Below are positions 34,101 to 40,549 of a stretch of DNA of 64,000 bases, piece after piece. Origin of the DNA: Heterobilharzia americana (Eukaryota; Platyhelminthes; Trematoda; Strigeidida; Schistosomatidae); NCBI GenBank assembly GCA_944470555.2, contig OX104134.1, positions 11,821,248 to 11,885,247 of the forward strand. Direction: 5' to 3'. The notes beneath the pieces were generated by a model. The model did no database searches. It was not told the origin of the DNA and saw nothing but the letters and a program-made list of their open reading frames with translations. The first letter of the stretch is position 1. Each line of letters opens with the position of its first letter. A program made the position numbers and the translations under genes.

Positions 34101-34862
34101 CGGTTTTTACAAGATACGTCCAACTTTATGTAGTATAAGTTCTTACCCGATGTCCTATTACAAAGCACAACCTATTAATAAAATGTCTAACAGACATAGA
34201 TGCTTCCGTCTTATTTAGTGAGGCAAAAACACTGTCGGTTACTTACGACTGTAGTCGGTTCTACTAACACTGTAGTACATCAAGATTACAGACAGCGTCT
34301 ATACACTACACACCTTGACATGTACAGTATTTTGACGTGAGTCGTAAATATAAATGAATACAAAATGGCAGAAATTCCGAAATAACATGCACACGGCTTG
34401 AAATGAATGCGGAGGAACACTCACATGCTTCCAGTCTGTCATATAAGGCAATTGTACAAGGCCAGCACTATCAACGAAATCACTTGGTTTTATCTGCATT
34501 GTATTCGTAGGCCTCACATACACCATAGGTGACTTATGTGGATAAACTTCAAACAGAAATATGGCAATCGGAATGTTATATGTAGATCCCATGTAACGGA
34601 CTGGAATAGTACCATCTAAGCTCACAAGCTTCTTGGAAGTCCCATCATTCTGGACTGGAAACTAAATTAGCTAGAATTCTGACTTACTGAAATCCTCAAA
34701 TTTAGGGCGTAATTCTTTGTAAGCCTCCAAAGCGGAAGTGACATCTCTTCTAACAATTTGTGGGTTTGTATACTGGTTTGAAATGTTTAAGTGATGCTTA
34801 TTTAGACCTAAAAGACTTACTTTTGCCAGGCTTTTAGCGAAGAAACGATCATAGTAAGACAT
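2946..34862 (-). CDS. TSG101: TSG101 orthologue, ESCRT-I UEV-domain subunit (9 exons)
   Basis: Spliced gene, join of minus-strand exons 34862-34821, 34772-34688, 34654-34425, 29332-29233, 29195-29184, 29027-28770, 17792-17605, 7682-7443 and 3032-2946. The sum is 1242 nt, 413 codons plus stop, close to the 390 aa of human TSG101. All junctions are GT-AG and phase-consistent. Domains: UEV (about 1-145, with DGTIPVRYMGSTYNIP and LPYMTDWKH), no cysteine at the position where true E2 enzymes have one; proline-rich linker (about 146-242); coiled coil (244-320); steadiness box (about 346-413, with APLYRQL, EEQAIEDAIYYLGEA and LSRRQF). The family binds ubiquitin and P(S/T)AP peptides and sorts cargo on endosomes within ESCRT-I. 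Start chosen at MSYYDRFFAKS because 14 residues then precede intron 1, as in human. Every intron over 4 kb is filled with transposons. The splice model is inference from sequence; identity is very secure. Confidence 0.93.
4085..4147. repeat. (AT)n microsatellite, about 31 units
   Basis: Uninterrupted AT dinucleotide run of 63 bases, inside intron 8 of TSG101. Confidence 0.97.
4870..5056 (-). mobile_element. tRNA-derived SINE
   Basis: On the minus strand there is an A-box-like TGGCTCAATT near 5045 and a B box GGGTTCAATTCC near 4990, followed by a body with GGTAGTATCACTAGCCCTC. Related bodies occur near 27.2 and 52.6 kb, so this is a dispersed family and not a tRNA gene. Confidence 0.65.
7443..7682 (-). 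CDS. TSG101: TSG101 exon 8 (coiled-coil end and steadiness box)
   Basis: 240 nt, 80 codons. Encodes ERVFLEIESLKQKTKDLEE, then TAPLYRQLVVSFAEEQAIED and AIYYLGEAMGKNVLDVEIYL, the most conserved TSG101 signature. The acceptor is ATTATCAG and the donor is the weaker AAG|GTGGGT. The vertebrate PTAP preceding LY is TTAP here. Confidence 0.95.
8433..8444 (+). repeat. Target-site duplication, 5' copy
   Basis: ATCCAGGTGATA, identical to 11664-11675. Confidence 0.9.
8642..9514 (+). CDS. RTE LINE endonuclease domain
   Basis: Apurinic/apyrimidinic-type endonuclease that nicks target DNA for target-primed reverse transcription. Visible motifs, in order: VGTWNVRTM (binding Asn), GICESRWNGSG (metal-binding Glu), CYAPTNN, GDMNAKLG (Asp/Asn), NQIDFISIS and the terminal GSDHYLV (catalytic Asp-His). 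All expected catalytic residues are present. An in-frame ATG at 8690, just before the first motif, is an alternative start. The frame closes at 9514, where related elements read on into reverse transcriptase. The continuation lies in another frame open from 9385, so a single indel in the 9385-9514 overlap separates the two halves. Confidence 0.9.
   Translation: MVKAFGKPIGRCVFFSMKAKVNVGTWNVRTMFEPSKAAQIAKEMRRYNIEVLGICESRWNGSGLSKLSTGESIIYSGHPDANHEHTEGVAIMMSSRASKALMQWEPISSRIMTARFNSKGRKVTIIQCYAPTNNAEQEKKEDFYRQLQSTLDKTSVGDIKILMGDMNAKLGGDNTGRELTMGREALGEMNENGELFAEFCAFNDLVIGGSVFRHKDIHKATWISPDGHTKNQIDFISISRKWRRSLLNTRSRRGADVGSDHYLVQGTFQIKLKPSRKLVIDLNPSTTLGN
9598..11646 (+). CDS. RTE LINE reverse transcriptase and C-terminal domain
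   Basis: Reverse transcriptase of the non-LTR class, 682 codons from the first ATG, though the frame is open from 9385. Motifs in order: GPDGIPPEALK, LPKKGDLSACKNWRGITLLS, EQAGFRKYKSCADQ, FIDFEKAFDSVDRE (first catalytic Asp), GVKQGCLLSP, the catalytic box LDFADDLCLM, and a thumb with FTYLGSTVS. The C-terminal region has WIGHALRRP and RRVGRPRVTWRRSCEQEM, common in this group. A run of His then Gln codons (about 10978-11008) after the thumb start is unusual. No stop interrupts it; it ends in TAA at the start of the (TAA)n tail. Confidence 0.93.
   Translation: MEEHWKSLKAMWKETCTTVLGRKKKEDKEWISTDTWKLIEERRMVKQKINQCKDAQRQEELSTMYKTLDKEVKKSARKDKRHFYETLASEAEQAAGKRDLTTLYQITRLLSGKRPTQMKPIKDEEGNLITKEEKQRKRWADHFKKLLNRPPPALRPEIPPAAAELQVNINPPTKMEVLNAIKLLKCGKAAGPDGIPPEALKTDAETTAAMLTPLLQKVWKEEKVPDDWKKGYLVKLPKKGDLSACKNWRGITLLSTPSKILSRIILERLRDALDSKLRPEQAGFRKYKSCADQIATLRIIIEQSIEWQSPLHLNFIDFEKAFDSVDREVIWKLLQYYGVPQTFIRLIQQLYEDATCQVIHNGKLSDAFEVKTGVKQGCLLSPMIFLIVVDWIMQQTVGSEKRGIHWTTEKNLEDLDFADDLCLMSHKLEDLQAKTNKLIEEAAKTGLQVNIEKTEVMKIPHHHHQQQQQQTPITVNGRNLKEVTSFTYLGSTVSTTGGTDEDVKVRIGKARQAFISLKPVWRSSALSMRNKIRIFNTNVKSVLLYGSETWRVTKGISNKLQTFINNCLRSLLKIRWPEKISNKGLWERTNQEPITQQICRKKWRWIGHALRRPTEDITRQALEWNPHGKRRVGRPRVTWRRSCEQEMRASGLSWDQVQKISENRGHWRRAAEALCSTRNPRD
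11664..11675 (+). repeat. Target-site duplication, 3' copy
   Basis: ATCCAGGTGATA directly after the (TAA)n tail of the RTE element. Confidence 0.9.
12360..12515 (+). mobile_element. tRNA-related SINE carrying a hammerhead ribozyme
   Basis: About 156 bp flanked by a perfect 14-bp direct repeat ACTTTATCAAAGTA (12346-12359 and 12516-12529). A Pol III B box, GGTTCGATCCC, lies at 12390-12400. A hammerhead core follows at 12419-12464. It resembles the schistosome Sm-alpha type of SINE, which also contains a hammerhead. It sits in TSG101 intron 7, antisense to the gene. Confidence 0.85.
12419..12464 (+). ncRNA. Type-I hammerhead ribozyme motif
   Basis: Stem I is GCACTG (12419-12424) pairing with CAGTGC (12459-12464). 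The first core box CTGAGGA (12425-12431) fits CUGANGA, position 7 being free. Stem II is GTCC (12432-12435) with GGGC (12443-12446) around a 7-base loop. The second core box GAAA is at 12447-12450. A very short stem III leads to GTC (12456-12458), with predicted cleavage after 12458. All invariant core bases are present. The minimal stem III matches known schistosome hammerheads. Confidence 0.8.
14530..14683 (+). repeat. SR2-like 5' leader fragment, left arm of inverted repeat
   Basis: The reverse complement is found at 15741-15895, sharing ACCACACTATGAT, GAAGTCATACTCCTAGCAGG and the end TTCCCTAT. The same sequence type occurs in the SR2-like leader near 20.85-20.96 kb (CACGCTGATTCAGCTTCCCT). 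Confidence 0.7.
14716..15691 (+). repeat. 976-bp direct duplication, copy 1 (decayed SR2-like ORF)
   Basis: Matches 23931-24906 with only about five substitutions and no indels (constant offset 9215). Content is a decayed SR2-like LINE segment between endonuclease and reverse transcriptase, for example SSELIDERRLN, then reverse transcriptase fingers. To the right it continues into SR2-like sequence (GVHHGCQMSVFLFN) that copy 2 lacks. Confidence 0.93.
15692..15740 (+). pseudogene. SR2-like reverse transcriptase remnant
   Basis: Continues the frame of the duplicated unit with a motif equivalent to GVRQGCPLSPFLFN, then stops. It shows that copy 1, not copy 2, keeps the native right-hand continuation. 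Confidence 0.55.
15741..15895 (-). repeat. SR2-like 5' leader fragment, right arm of inverted repeat
   Basis: Inverted partner of 14530-14683, enclosing the duplicated unit. Confidence 0.7.
16135..16225 (-). mobile_element. tRNA-type SINE remnant
   Basis: The minus strand has GCTGTGGTTCACTGACC (A-box-like) and a B box GGGTTCGAACC. No acceptor-stem pairing is evident, so it is a SINE head and not a tRNA gene. Confidence 0.5.
17605..17792 (-). CDS. TSG101: TSG101 exon 7 (coiled coil, N-terminal half)
   Basis: 188 nt encoding TLNEEQLRMSVLTAVVDQV through KIQEMINKMQQEK. It aligns with the human segment beginning GTISE and SLISAV. Heptad-like spacing and many Q/K/E residues fit the ESCRT-I stalk. 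The acceptor is GACTTAG and the donor GTAAGT, ending in phase 0. Confidence 0.92.
20330..20555 (+). mobile_element. SINE-like unit with (TAA)n tail
   Basis: Contains a degenerate B box (GGTCGGGTCCGATTCC) and ends in a short (ATA)n run near 20521, like the tail of the RTE element at 11.66 kb. Boundaries and target duplication are not clear. Confidence 0.4.
20685..21559 (+). pseudogene. SR2-like LINE, 5' leader and endonuclease start
   Basis: The leader (about 20685-21000) matches leaders at 62746 and, on the minus strand, 58140-58270 (shared block GTCCTACCATACCAGAA). An open stretch at 21102-21440 ends in FRIGAINV, the beginning of the endonuclease domain. The element is cut at about 21559 by a Penelope-like insertion and resumes at about 23030. 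Confidence 0.75.
21560..23029 (-). mobile_element. Penelope-like element, 5'-truncated, with inverted ends
   Basis: Minus-strand relic inserted in an SR2-like LINE. In order: a reverse transcriptase part (about 22880-22490) with QKGVAMRSLISPIVADIF and VDDTFTVLKSGH; QGKISMLDCKIKRR; a linker/thumb region (22570-22109) with THSNRCLDFKSSH; then, after a frameshift, a GIY-YIG-type endonuclease (about 22100-21960) with CQIPCNDCEVKYIGQTSR. The N-terminal reverse transcriptase motifs are missing. The ends are a pair of inverted pLTR-like blocks, a known arrangement in Penelope elements. Flanks share AAATT(G/C)ACC, a likely decayed target duplication. Confidence 0.85.
21600..21726. repeat. Penelope pLTR-like inverted block, left
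   Basis: The reverse complement matches 22911-23034 at roughly 85-90 percent, including TCGAGCATAAATTATT and CTACTTTCG. Confidence 0.88.
22911..23034. repeat. Penelope pLTR-like inverted block, right
   Basis: Partner of 21600-21726. Together they bound the Penelope-like insertion. Confidence 0.88.
23030..25187 (+). pseudogene. SR2-like LINE, endonuclease to reverse transcriptase (decayed)
   Basis: Resumes the element broken at 21559. 23030-23930 is endonuclease with many stops; its end has WRPPTSNHE, equivalent to WRLPT near 32.15 kb. 23931-24906 is the duplicated linker and reverse transcriptase segment. 25003-25187 retains VDLKEGADDIVLLDEDADAM, the catalytic region with the usual YADD altered to GADD. 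It is also interrupted near 23553-23610 by about 60 bases related to the inverted repeat at 1.92 kb. Confidence 0.75.
23931..24906 (+). repeat. 976-bp direct duplication, copy 2
   Basis: Near-identical to 14716-15691. Part of it (24440-24720) is also present in inverse orientation at about 26000-26290. Confidence 0.93.
25188..26340 (-). pseudogene. SR2-like LINE relic, reverse transcriptase (minus strand)
   Basis: Minus-strand fragments read, from high to low coordinate: HAYRQPTPAIFPDLKAALNS (palm start), TTNGVFQACPLSPFLFNVV, VDLEYADNITVLGEDADAM (catalytic box), FGMRFAG and HFTYLESCISSNEISAWI (thumb). Stops and frameshifts separate them. 25188-25246 is a separate short piece inverted relative to 26508-26570. 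Opposed to the plus-strand copy just upstream, giving an imperfect palindrome centred near 25.3 kb. Confidence 0.75.
26380..26900 (+). pseudogene. SR2-like LINE C-terminal fragment
   Basis: Plus-strand frames with a FDHRCL-like box, DEVVDFYRLR and a tail equivalent to the family end near 33.5 and 61.4 kb (NQWL-like). Heavily decayed. Confidence 0.6.
27060..27310 (+). mobile_element. tRNA-type SINE
   Basis: A B box GGGTTCGAGTCCC near 27196 is followed by a body resembling those at 52.6 kb and 4.9 kb (minus strand): CCTGGATAACAGAGTAGC versus CCTGGGCAACGGGGTAGT. Confidence 0.5.
28770..29027 (-). CDS. TSG101: TSG101 exon 6 (proline-rich linker)
   Basis: 258 nt encoding a P/S/T/Q/M-rich low-complexity segment (NLPQPPIPV, VPPVPSMPMPQLPN, YPMPGQSMSMP), as expected between the UEV domain and coiled coil. 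The acceptor is GATTATAG and the donor GTAAAT. It ends in phase 1, and the split glycine codon is completed by exon 7. Confidence 0.9.
29184..29195 (-). CDS. TSG101: TSG101 exon 5, predicted 12-nt micro-exon
   Basis: Twelve bases between the acceptor TTCTTGTTCAG and a consensus donor CAG|GTAAGT, contributing part of an IPYPG segment. The length is a multiple of three, so skipping it also keeps frame. Inferred from splice signals and phase only. Confidence 0.6.
29233..29332 (-). CDS. TSG101: TSG101 exon 4 (end of UEV)
   Basis: 100 nt. Encodes PDTDLIGLISVLQIVFGEKS then PVFSK, matching the family segment with DLLGLI and FGDEPPVFSRP. The acceptor is CTAACAG. The only phase-1 donor before the frame is lost is A|GTGCAA, which creates a 37-nt intron. 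Reading through that intron would put a stop codon at the exon 6 junction. Confidence 0.85.
29830..30545 (-). pseudogene. SR2-like LINE fragment, linker and reverse transcriptase fingers
   Basis: Minus-strand frames: SSELIDVRRLIPAGSNHNEE (linker, cognate of the 976-bp unit), NIRQLFKLIRVIGKKK, NLKQCKAPG, LVIPVDKVGKKFCENHAGIS and RLTGAYEQQT. These correspond in order to the reverse transcriptase fingers of this family. Interrupted by stops. Confidence 0.7.
30560..30840 (+). pseudogene. Possible LINE reverse transcriptase remnant
   Basis: A short plus-strand stretch near 30740-30790 reads LYDVEYAEDIVSLCDN, like the YADD box with one change. Little else is recognisable. Confidence 0.4.
30975..33820 (+). 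pseudogene. SR2-like LINE, near full-length but decayed
   Basis: The leader at 30975-31080 matches that at 62746 (TCGCAACGATACGAG, GAAACGCTTGTTTC). Endonuclease remnants run to about 32.3 kb (TGTGGTTATTCACTTAACC near 31.68 kb; SYRWRGSV-like near 32.22 kb). Reverse transcriptase remnants include a decayed catalytic region (DQEYADNTVLSGENDDKM near 32.86 kb) and a thumb (33062-33358) with TSLIDEISARIQEARLRFTK. The C-terminus (33543-33640) has NRWLETNY, and the 3' region to about 33.82 kb is shared with 61.7 kb. Numerous stops and frameshifts. Confidence 0.75.
34425..34654 (-). CDS. TSG101: TSG101 exon 3 (UEV core)
   Basis: 230 nt. Encodes the UEV beta-sheet core, with motifs DGTIPVRYMGSTYNIP, FEVYPHKSP, VRPTNTMQIK and LPYMTDWKH. 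The acceptor is TTTCCAG and the donor GTGAGT, and it ends in phase 0. No cysteine occurs in the exon, consistent with a catalytically dead E2 variant. Confidence 0.92.
34688..34772 (-). CDS. TSG101: TSG101 exon 2 (UEV start)
   Basis: 85 nt. Encodes YTNPQIVRRDV through ELRPKFEDF, aligned with the first helix of the UEV domain. The acceptor is AACCAG and the donor GTAAGT. It ends in phase 1 and is separated from exon 3 by an intron of only 33 nt. Confidence 0.85.
34821..34862 (-). CDS. TSG101: TSG101 exon 1 (residues 1-14)
   Basis: Encodes MSYYDRFFAKSLAK, matching the length of the human N-terminal helix before its YKYRDL segment. It is followed by a GTAAGT donor and a 48-nt intron. The frame stays open upstream to an alternative ATG at 34925, so a longer start is possible. 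Confidence 0.75.
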
Positions 34863-35708
34863 TGGACAACAAACTGAATTTACCACACTTGTGTAGGTCG
34901 GGCTGCTCAAGGTAACCTGTAACAAACTTCAAACTACAAACTTCATATTATAAAATCAGTGAACAATAGTTCCTTGAGTTCTCCATCTGTCTTAACGAAG
35001 TACGTTCTTGGTTTGGAATGGTTACAGTTGTCCTCTTCGTTCCGATAAACCTAGGACAATAAAGACAATCCAAAATCCAATATCTGTTTAACGAGCTTGT
35101 GTAAACCAATTGATTTCTTCGCGCTCGCTTCCTGGTCTTGCGAAACGGTTTCAGGTTTTCGGCGGATTCCGATGCAGCAGCTCCAGCTACGCGTCTGCTA
35201 TAGCTCTGGTGTACAGAATAGGAGGTTAAGTGTTCGTTAGTTCCCCTTGGACTGCGGTGCCATTGGCTTCTTCAGATGTCGAGTTGCCAGACAGTTGTTC
35301 GGACTGGTCGTTAGAAAGAGTTATGGATAGACAAGAGAAAACCTAAAAAGGAAACTTTACGAATAAAATGCAATTGAAAGTGAACTGATGGAGTGATTTA
35401 CTTACACAGGTGACGAGGGGTGCAAAGATATGAAGAACTTAGGTAGCTAAGGCTACCTCATAGCAAAAGGAAGAGATGAAAACGGCCTAAATGGTTACGG
35501 TAGAAAAAAAACTGGTTGTAGGGGTAGGTAGTTGGAATGGCGCAACATCAGTTGATTCCTTGTTTAGTTCGTGTTCCCGCTATATGTTGGTAGACCGTGG
35601 GTTTCTGCGTGACTGCCTAGCATTTCCAGCGCCCGCAGCCATGTAGCCGGGAAGACGTGTGAACTCATATGAGATTTCGAACCTTGGAGAGCAGCTGCAC
35701 GTCCACCA
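34863..35708. other. TSG101 upstream flank
   Basis: Contains the 5' region of TSG101 and the boundary to the palindrome. No other gene or clear promoter motif is seen. 35.1-35.7 kb is more GC-rich and probably old transposon sequence that I cannot classify. Confidence 0.45.
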
Positions 35709-35879
35709 GTTACATCCGAAGTGCTCCTTCTAGCGCCTAACAATCTCTGGATGATGGAAAAGTCATTTAATCACAAGCTCTAACCAAGCATCATCAAGCT
35801 GTCGAATGGTTCTTAGCCATCACCATTAGAGGGGTACCAAGAAAAGTTGACAACCAGTGACATCTGGCTGGTGATTCAG

Positions 35880-37730
35880 TGTCGCTTGGCGCGGAATCGG
35901 TGCCTGAGGGATAACTGACAGCCAACACGCACGTCGTAACCACGACTTCACCCGGTATGGGCGTATTTTCTTGGGTCTGACTAGACGAAACGTACAGTCG
36001 GATGCCTCTGACATCAGAAGATACATCGAAAACAACCATCATTACACCTATAAGACGGTTCGAATTTTCGCTCACACCTTTTGGTTCTTGAAATGCAGTA
36101 CAAACGCTCCCATTCTTCACGAATAATGTCTTTTTTGGTTTTGTTTCGTTTCACGTTTGCACTGGTGACCCTGTTATTGCGAGTTTGCATCAGGAAATTC
36201 TTATCAGACACTTGAACGTTGTGTTCAATAGACTAGAAAAGAGTGGTATCCCAGTTAACAGGCAGAAATATCAAGTAGCATCCAAATCGCTCCACTTCCT
36301 TGGGCGTACTCAAAAACAAATGGCATATGCCTATTCGCAGATAAAGCGGCCACTAAGCTACACTATCTGAAACTAACCGATGCAAAGCGGCTTCGTACAT
36401 TTAGCGGCCCTGTAGGTTATTACTGGAGGTTCATTCCTAACTGTGCTTCTTTTATGGGACCCCCAAAAGATCTCCCCCACGTGAATATATAGTGTGTGAA
36501 TCCGGATACCGTGAGCAAACTGTCCCTATTAAAGGGCGGGGGAGGCACCGAAAACAATCGTTATCTTGCAACATGGCCTCACTACTCCCCGGAGTGTTGC
36601 TGTCTATCCATCTGGCCCAGGAACAGGAGTAATCTTGCAACAGCTGACTGAAAAATTAAAGGCCGCCAGTAGCTGTTCATTCAAGGCGGCTGCAAGAAGC
36701 GAAAATAGGGCGTGGTGTGTTTGGTGAGGGGCCGCCGGCTACCTGTTGCGCCGTGCGCCAATCTTCGCATTCTGATCCAGGTCGTGAGTTCTTTGTTTAC
36801 ACGGACTACAAACCGCTAACCTTCTCTTTCTGCACATTTAGAGCAGACAAGTCCATAGCTGAGCATTTTCTCTAAAGTCTTCGACAATCCCCATTGAAGG
36901 CGGTAACGTTGTTGGGCCGGCTCGCCATCAGAAAAAAATCTCGAAATAAACCATGAGATGCCGTCCACATCTCTGACGTCAAAACTGCGCTCCGTAGAGT
37001 CTGGTAGGTACACGACCTTAGGCTTCATTTATACCAGCCAACCACTCCCGAAAACATGTTGATTTCACATCTTCATAATGTTTCACAAACCATGTCATCC
37101 AGGTACAGAAATCACCATCAGGCTTGCCACAAGCCTGGGATGGACAGAGACGCCAAAGAATTGACTCGATCATGAGTAGTTCGTCGAAAGTATGGGACCA
37201 CCGAGCACATGAAAGCCTTGTAGGCTCTTTTCTGATACCAGGTGCATGTTTCGGTCACTTCCACATGGATATTGTAGGACCCCGACCACAATCTAACGGA
37301 TGCAATTATCTGTTCACCTGAGTGCATAGTTTTGCAGGATGGTTAGGGATAGTACTCATTAAGAATCTTACTTCTGAAGCCATAGCATGTTTTTGTTGGA
37401 AGTTAGATGGCCAGCCTCGGATGTCCATCTTTCATAGCTAACGACATGGGCTCCAATTTCGGTGTGCACCATCTCACGATTTGACTTCACTTCTAGTTTG
37501 CACTTGGTTCGCGACGGAAACCTTTTGACCAAGAGTGGATGGTGCGGTAGAGCATTTTCACAGAAGTCTGAAAGTTACACTTTCGGCTGCTAAAACATCT
37601 CAGCGGAAGAAAGTACTTCCTGTGGTCTCTGTGGATATCCGGAACGCGCAAAAAGCTGTTGCTAGATGCACCTCCACAATGCTCCCCCATAGAATTACTC
37701 TTTGACCACTAGATGAGTTCGCTTCATCTT
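35880..37730 (+). pseudogene. Ty3/gypsy pol relic (left arm)
   Basis: Plus-strand pieces in pol order. Reverse transcriptase 35900-36470: EDTSKTTIITPIRRFEFSLT, a decayed YIDD region, then HLNVVFNRLEKSGIPVNRQK and GYYWRFIPNCASFMGPP. RNase H near 36770-36830: EFFVYTDYKPLTFSFC. Integrase 37220-37700: FGHFHMDIVGPRPQSNGCNY, a decayed catalytic region and AVEHFHRSLKVTLSAA. Many stops; no intact domain. The order fits gypsy and not copia elements. LTRs were not identified. Confidence 0.8.
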
Positions 37731-39391
37731 AAGTTTTCAAAATCGTTATTGAAGTAACATCATACATGACTTGGCATAAAAACCTAACGTCTTCAGCTGG
37801 ATTTTTCCCCGCTCGATTTCGAACAGCTCATGTCTTCTTCTGCTCCGTTTTACGAAACTGCAGTCACGGGTTTGCTCAATGAGACGTCATTTGCTGACTG
37901 AATGAACCGCTTCAATGATGGGCCATTAACAACCATCAAGTGACACGAAAAAAGTGTCGCGGAAACAGCTTCAAACTACCGACTTTAATTGCCTTAATAG
38001 TCTGGAGCCAGTTAAAAACGAAAGGAAGTTTGTGAACGATCCCGATAAGTTTGCGTTTATCTACTCCCCCGTCTATCTTTTGAAAATTCATCTTCAGGCT
38101 CTATGGCAGGGCTCCTAGTCCTGGAGTGTTGTATAGAAGATCAGTAGGAATCACATTCAAGAGCAATTCCTAAACTGGATCAGTCGGATTGTCAATCTAG
38201 TCCCCAGACTGCCGTAGGAATTTTAACACTAAGCCGGTTTGTTTCGACCGTCGTCGTCATTTCACCGATCCATAAACCAGTTCAGATCGGTTGTCGACTT
38301 AGGATCACCTACAACGACTGGAACCACTTGAAGAGGATAGTGATATTGGAATACATTGTCCTACTAAAGGAGAGGGTATCGTCTTGGTAGATGGTAAGCG
38401 ACATAGCGACAGACCCTGATGATTCTATCCGATCCAGCCAAGTTTGTGAATCTTGAAGAGAAGACTAACAGGGTACACGGAATTGAGATAACTCACAAGT
38501 GCCTCCAAAAACAATAGGGGTAACTAAATGATTGTTTGGGAACTGTCCTGGTGCGAACTTGACAGACGCAGAGGCTGGTCACTAATTATTCGAACTTGTT
38601 ATATACCCACGAATGCAAGACTAAGGAAGAAAACAATAGCGTAGTCGGATGGAATAGTACATTCGGAAGGCCGTGCCGAGATAGAGATGTGTTCCAGCTG
38701 ACTGGCTAGAGGGTCGATTGCGAGCGGTGCAACGTACCACCACAGTATGCCAAATGGCCAGGATGCTTGACTGGGTGCCTTCAGCTTAGCTAGTCCAGTT
38801 AAACTATCAAAGTCAGCATCAATGTTGAATCTGGTCAAACCCCGGGTCATCGATTTTGGGGAAGTGTGTGACGCTACAGTTACTTCTGGTTTTTGTCAGC
38901 GTATCCTACCGGTTGGTGTCGTGACTTCATGACTAAGTGGGCTAACACGAACACACCGAGCAGAATTCCCTCTTCATGTGGCCCTGGATGTGGCTGGTCA
39001 TCGTTAACACGAAATCGCTAGGTAGCTAGCCGAAATGCTGGAACCTGCCAAAGGCAAAAGTGTATAGTTTTCTTATCCGTGATTCATTCCAGTTTTTGAG
39101 GGCGGTAAAGAAGTAAATTCTTCAGGTGAGATGGAGTTTTCACTGGATGCTCCTTCAATGTTCAGTGTGCCAGCCGTGGAAACTGTTGTGTATACGTGCG
39201 AATACGTTGCTGCATGTAACTTAGACATAGGACTGGTGACTACCTGTTTGAAACAGCTATTTCGAGGTAAAATTTCAATTTGGTTCCAGTGAGTAAATCA
39301 GTGGACGGAAAGATGAAGCTGGGATGGGGTCACCACCGGGACCGTCGTTAGCAAATATCTTCATGTCTAAACACGAGAACACTAAACATAG

Positions 39392-39595
39392 TCAAAGTAT
39401 TGGTCCAATAAGTTCCCGCACATTTGGAGTAGGCTTCCAGAAGAAGCCCGTACGGCGAGCTCGTTAACACTTTTCCGCTCTTCACTTGATGGGCTACTAA
39501 TAAACGATGAGTCTATCGTTCAATTAGCCACCATCTGCTCATCCTATGCTGATGAGGACGTGCTTGGTCCCCCAAATGTATCAAACAGTCATTAA
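39392..39595 (+). pseudogene. CR1-like LINE C-terminus (left arm)
   Basis: An open stretch after an in-frame TAG encodes SKYWSNKFPHIWSRLPEEAR, SLTLFRSSLDGLL and a TAA stop. The pattern of WxxLP followed by FRSSLD is the usual C-terminal end of CR1/Jockey-type ORF2 proteins. 3' untranslated-like sequence follows to about 39840. Confidence 0.65.
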
Positions 39596-39819
39596 AGTCT
39601 CCGACTTCCTCTTACACTGATGGGTTGACGACTGCTGACAAGTGTGTGAGTACTGGTCCCCCTCCTCACCTTGATGAACTTAATGTATCCCATTCCCTTC
39701 TCAAGGAGACTACGATACACCCCAGATATAGAAGTCTTAGGAATGTTGTCATAGAAAAAGTGCGTTTTTAATCACACATATGAATACACGAAAATGTACA
39801 TAAAGTTCGAATAAAAAGT

Positions 39820-39945
39820 GATGATAATAAATATTTTATCTTCACGTTAGTAGTTTAATATGGCCAACGCCAGTTTACAGGCATCATCACATTGATATAT
39901 GTTTGAAAATGTACAAGATTGTGCGGGACCTGAATGGTACGGAAG
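39820..39945 (+). repeat. Short dispersed repeat A, left arm
   Basis: The unit beginning AAATATTTTATC, with GCCAGTTTACAGGCATCATC and ACAAGATT, recurs inverted at 40105-40240 and direct at about 40550-40640. Probably a LINE 3' end or SINE. Confidence 0.6.
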
Positions 39946-40104
39946 GGAGGTCAGTTAGAGCTAACCATTCCCTTCCTTGCTATCTTTCTTTTCAGATTTG
40001 ACGCCGGGTTCCTGAAAAAATCCGCCTACAGGAAAACGAAATGGGGTGGACAGGCAACCAAATTTTATGCTTGGGTACTTTTCACCGCTATCAAATAAAA
40101 AATA

Positions 40105-40240
40105 CCTGGTATGAGGCTTGCAAATCTTGTAGATTTTTCGACACATGCAGACGTGATGGTGCTTTTTAACTGGCCTCTCTCATGTTAAATTACCGATGTG
40201 AGAATAAAATATTTATTTATTTATTTATTATGTAACGATG
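40105..40240 (-). repeat. Short dispersed repeat B, left arm
   Basis: Inverted relative of 39820-39945, including a (TTTA)n tract. With that copy it makes a nested stem-loop inside the arm. Confidence 0.6.
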
Positions 40241-40549
40241 CGCAGCTATCGTTTATGAGAGACACGCTTGCCGAAAACCGTTGCTCCAGTCACCTTATTC
40301 AGTAAAATCAACAGGAGAAGTACCAAACTGTCCACTAGGTAGGTTTAAGAATAAATATGGTTCATGAGTTCGGAGGTTTAAGGTTAAAAAACATTGGGCG
40401 TACCTAAAAATCATTTATCTAAGTCCATCAAGAAACTTCATTTGGTTTTTACTGGCCGTAAACTACTCACTGTATGAAGTCCTCTGTGTATGCCCAGGTC
40501 AACCGCCCTTGTAAAGTAAGGCGCACAGGCCGTATGCAAAATCCTAACT

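Larger units (their letters stand above)
29333..34424 (-). other. TSG101 intron 3 (5092 nt)
   Basis: Contains SR2-like fragments on both strands (29830-30545 minus; 30560-30840 plus, weak) and a nearly full-length decayed SR2-like element (30975-33820 plus). 33959-34168 has a minus-strand open frame I do not recognise. Confidence 0.75.
35709..40539 (+). repeat. Giant palindrome, left arm (about 4.83 kb)
   Basis: The reverse complement matches 44107-48934 almost base for base. Paired coordinates sum to 84643 in the outer half and 84646 near the inner end, meaning only a few 1-base indels. Differences seen include single substitutions near 37099 and 40292 and homopolymer indels near 38073, 38417 and 38905. 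Contents: gypsy pol relic, LINE 3' end and a nested inverted pair. Confidence 0.95.

Noticed and set aside
33959..34168. 69-codon minus-strand ORF inside TSG101 intron 3
   Set aside because: It does not match any missing TSG101 segment; the protein is complete without it.
35794..36120. 108-codon minus-strand ORF in the left arm (and mirror)
   Set aside because: Antisense shadow of the gypsy reverse transcriptase relic, whose plus-strand motifs are clear.
38599..38850. 83-codon ORF present twice (also 45794-46045) and therefore apparently conserved
   Set aside because: The two copies are the palindrome arms; identity reflects recent duplication and not selection. No family was recognised.
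39540..39565. CTGATGAG resembling a hammerhead core
   Set aside because: It is coding sequence of the LINE C-terminus and no GAAA box or closing stems follow.
39961..40146. 61-codon ORF duplicated at 44500-44685
   Set aside because: It lies between inverted copies of a short repeat within the arms; no recognisable protein.
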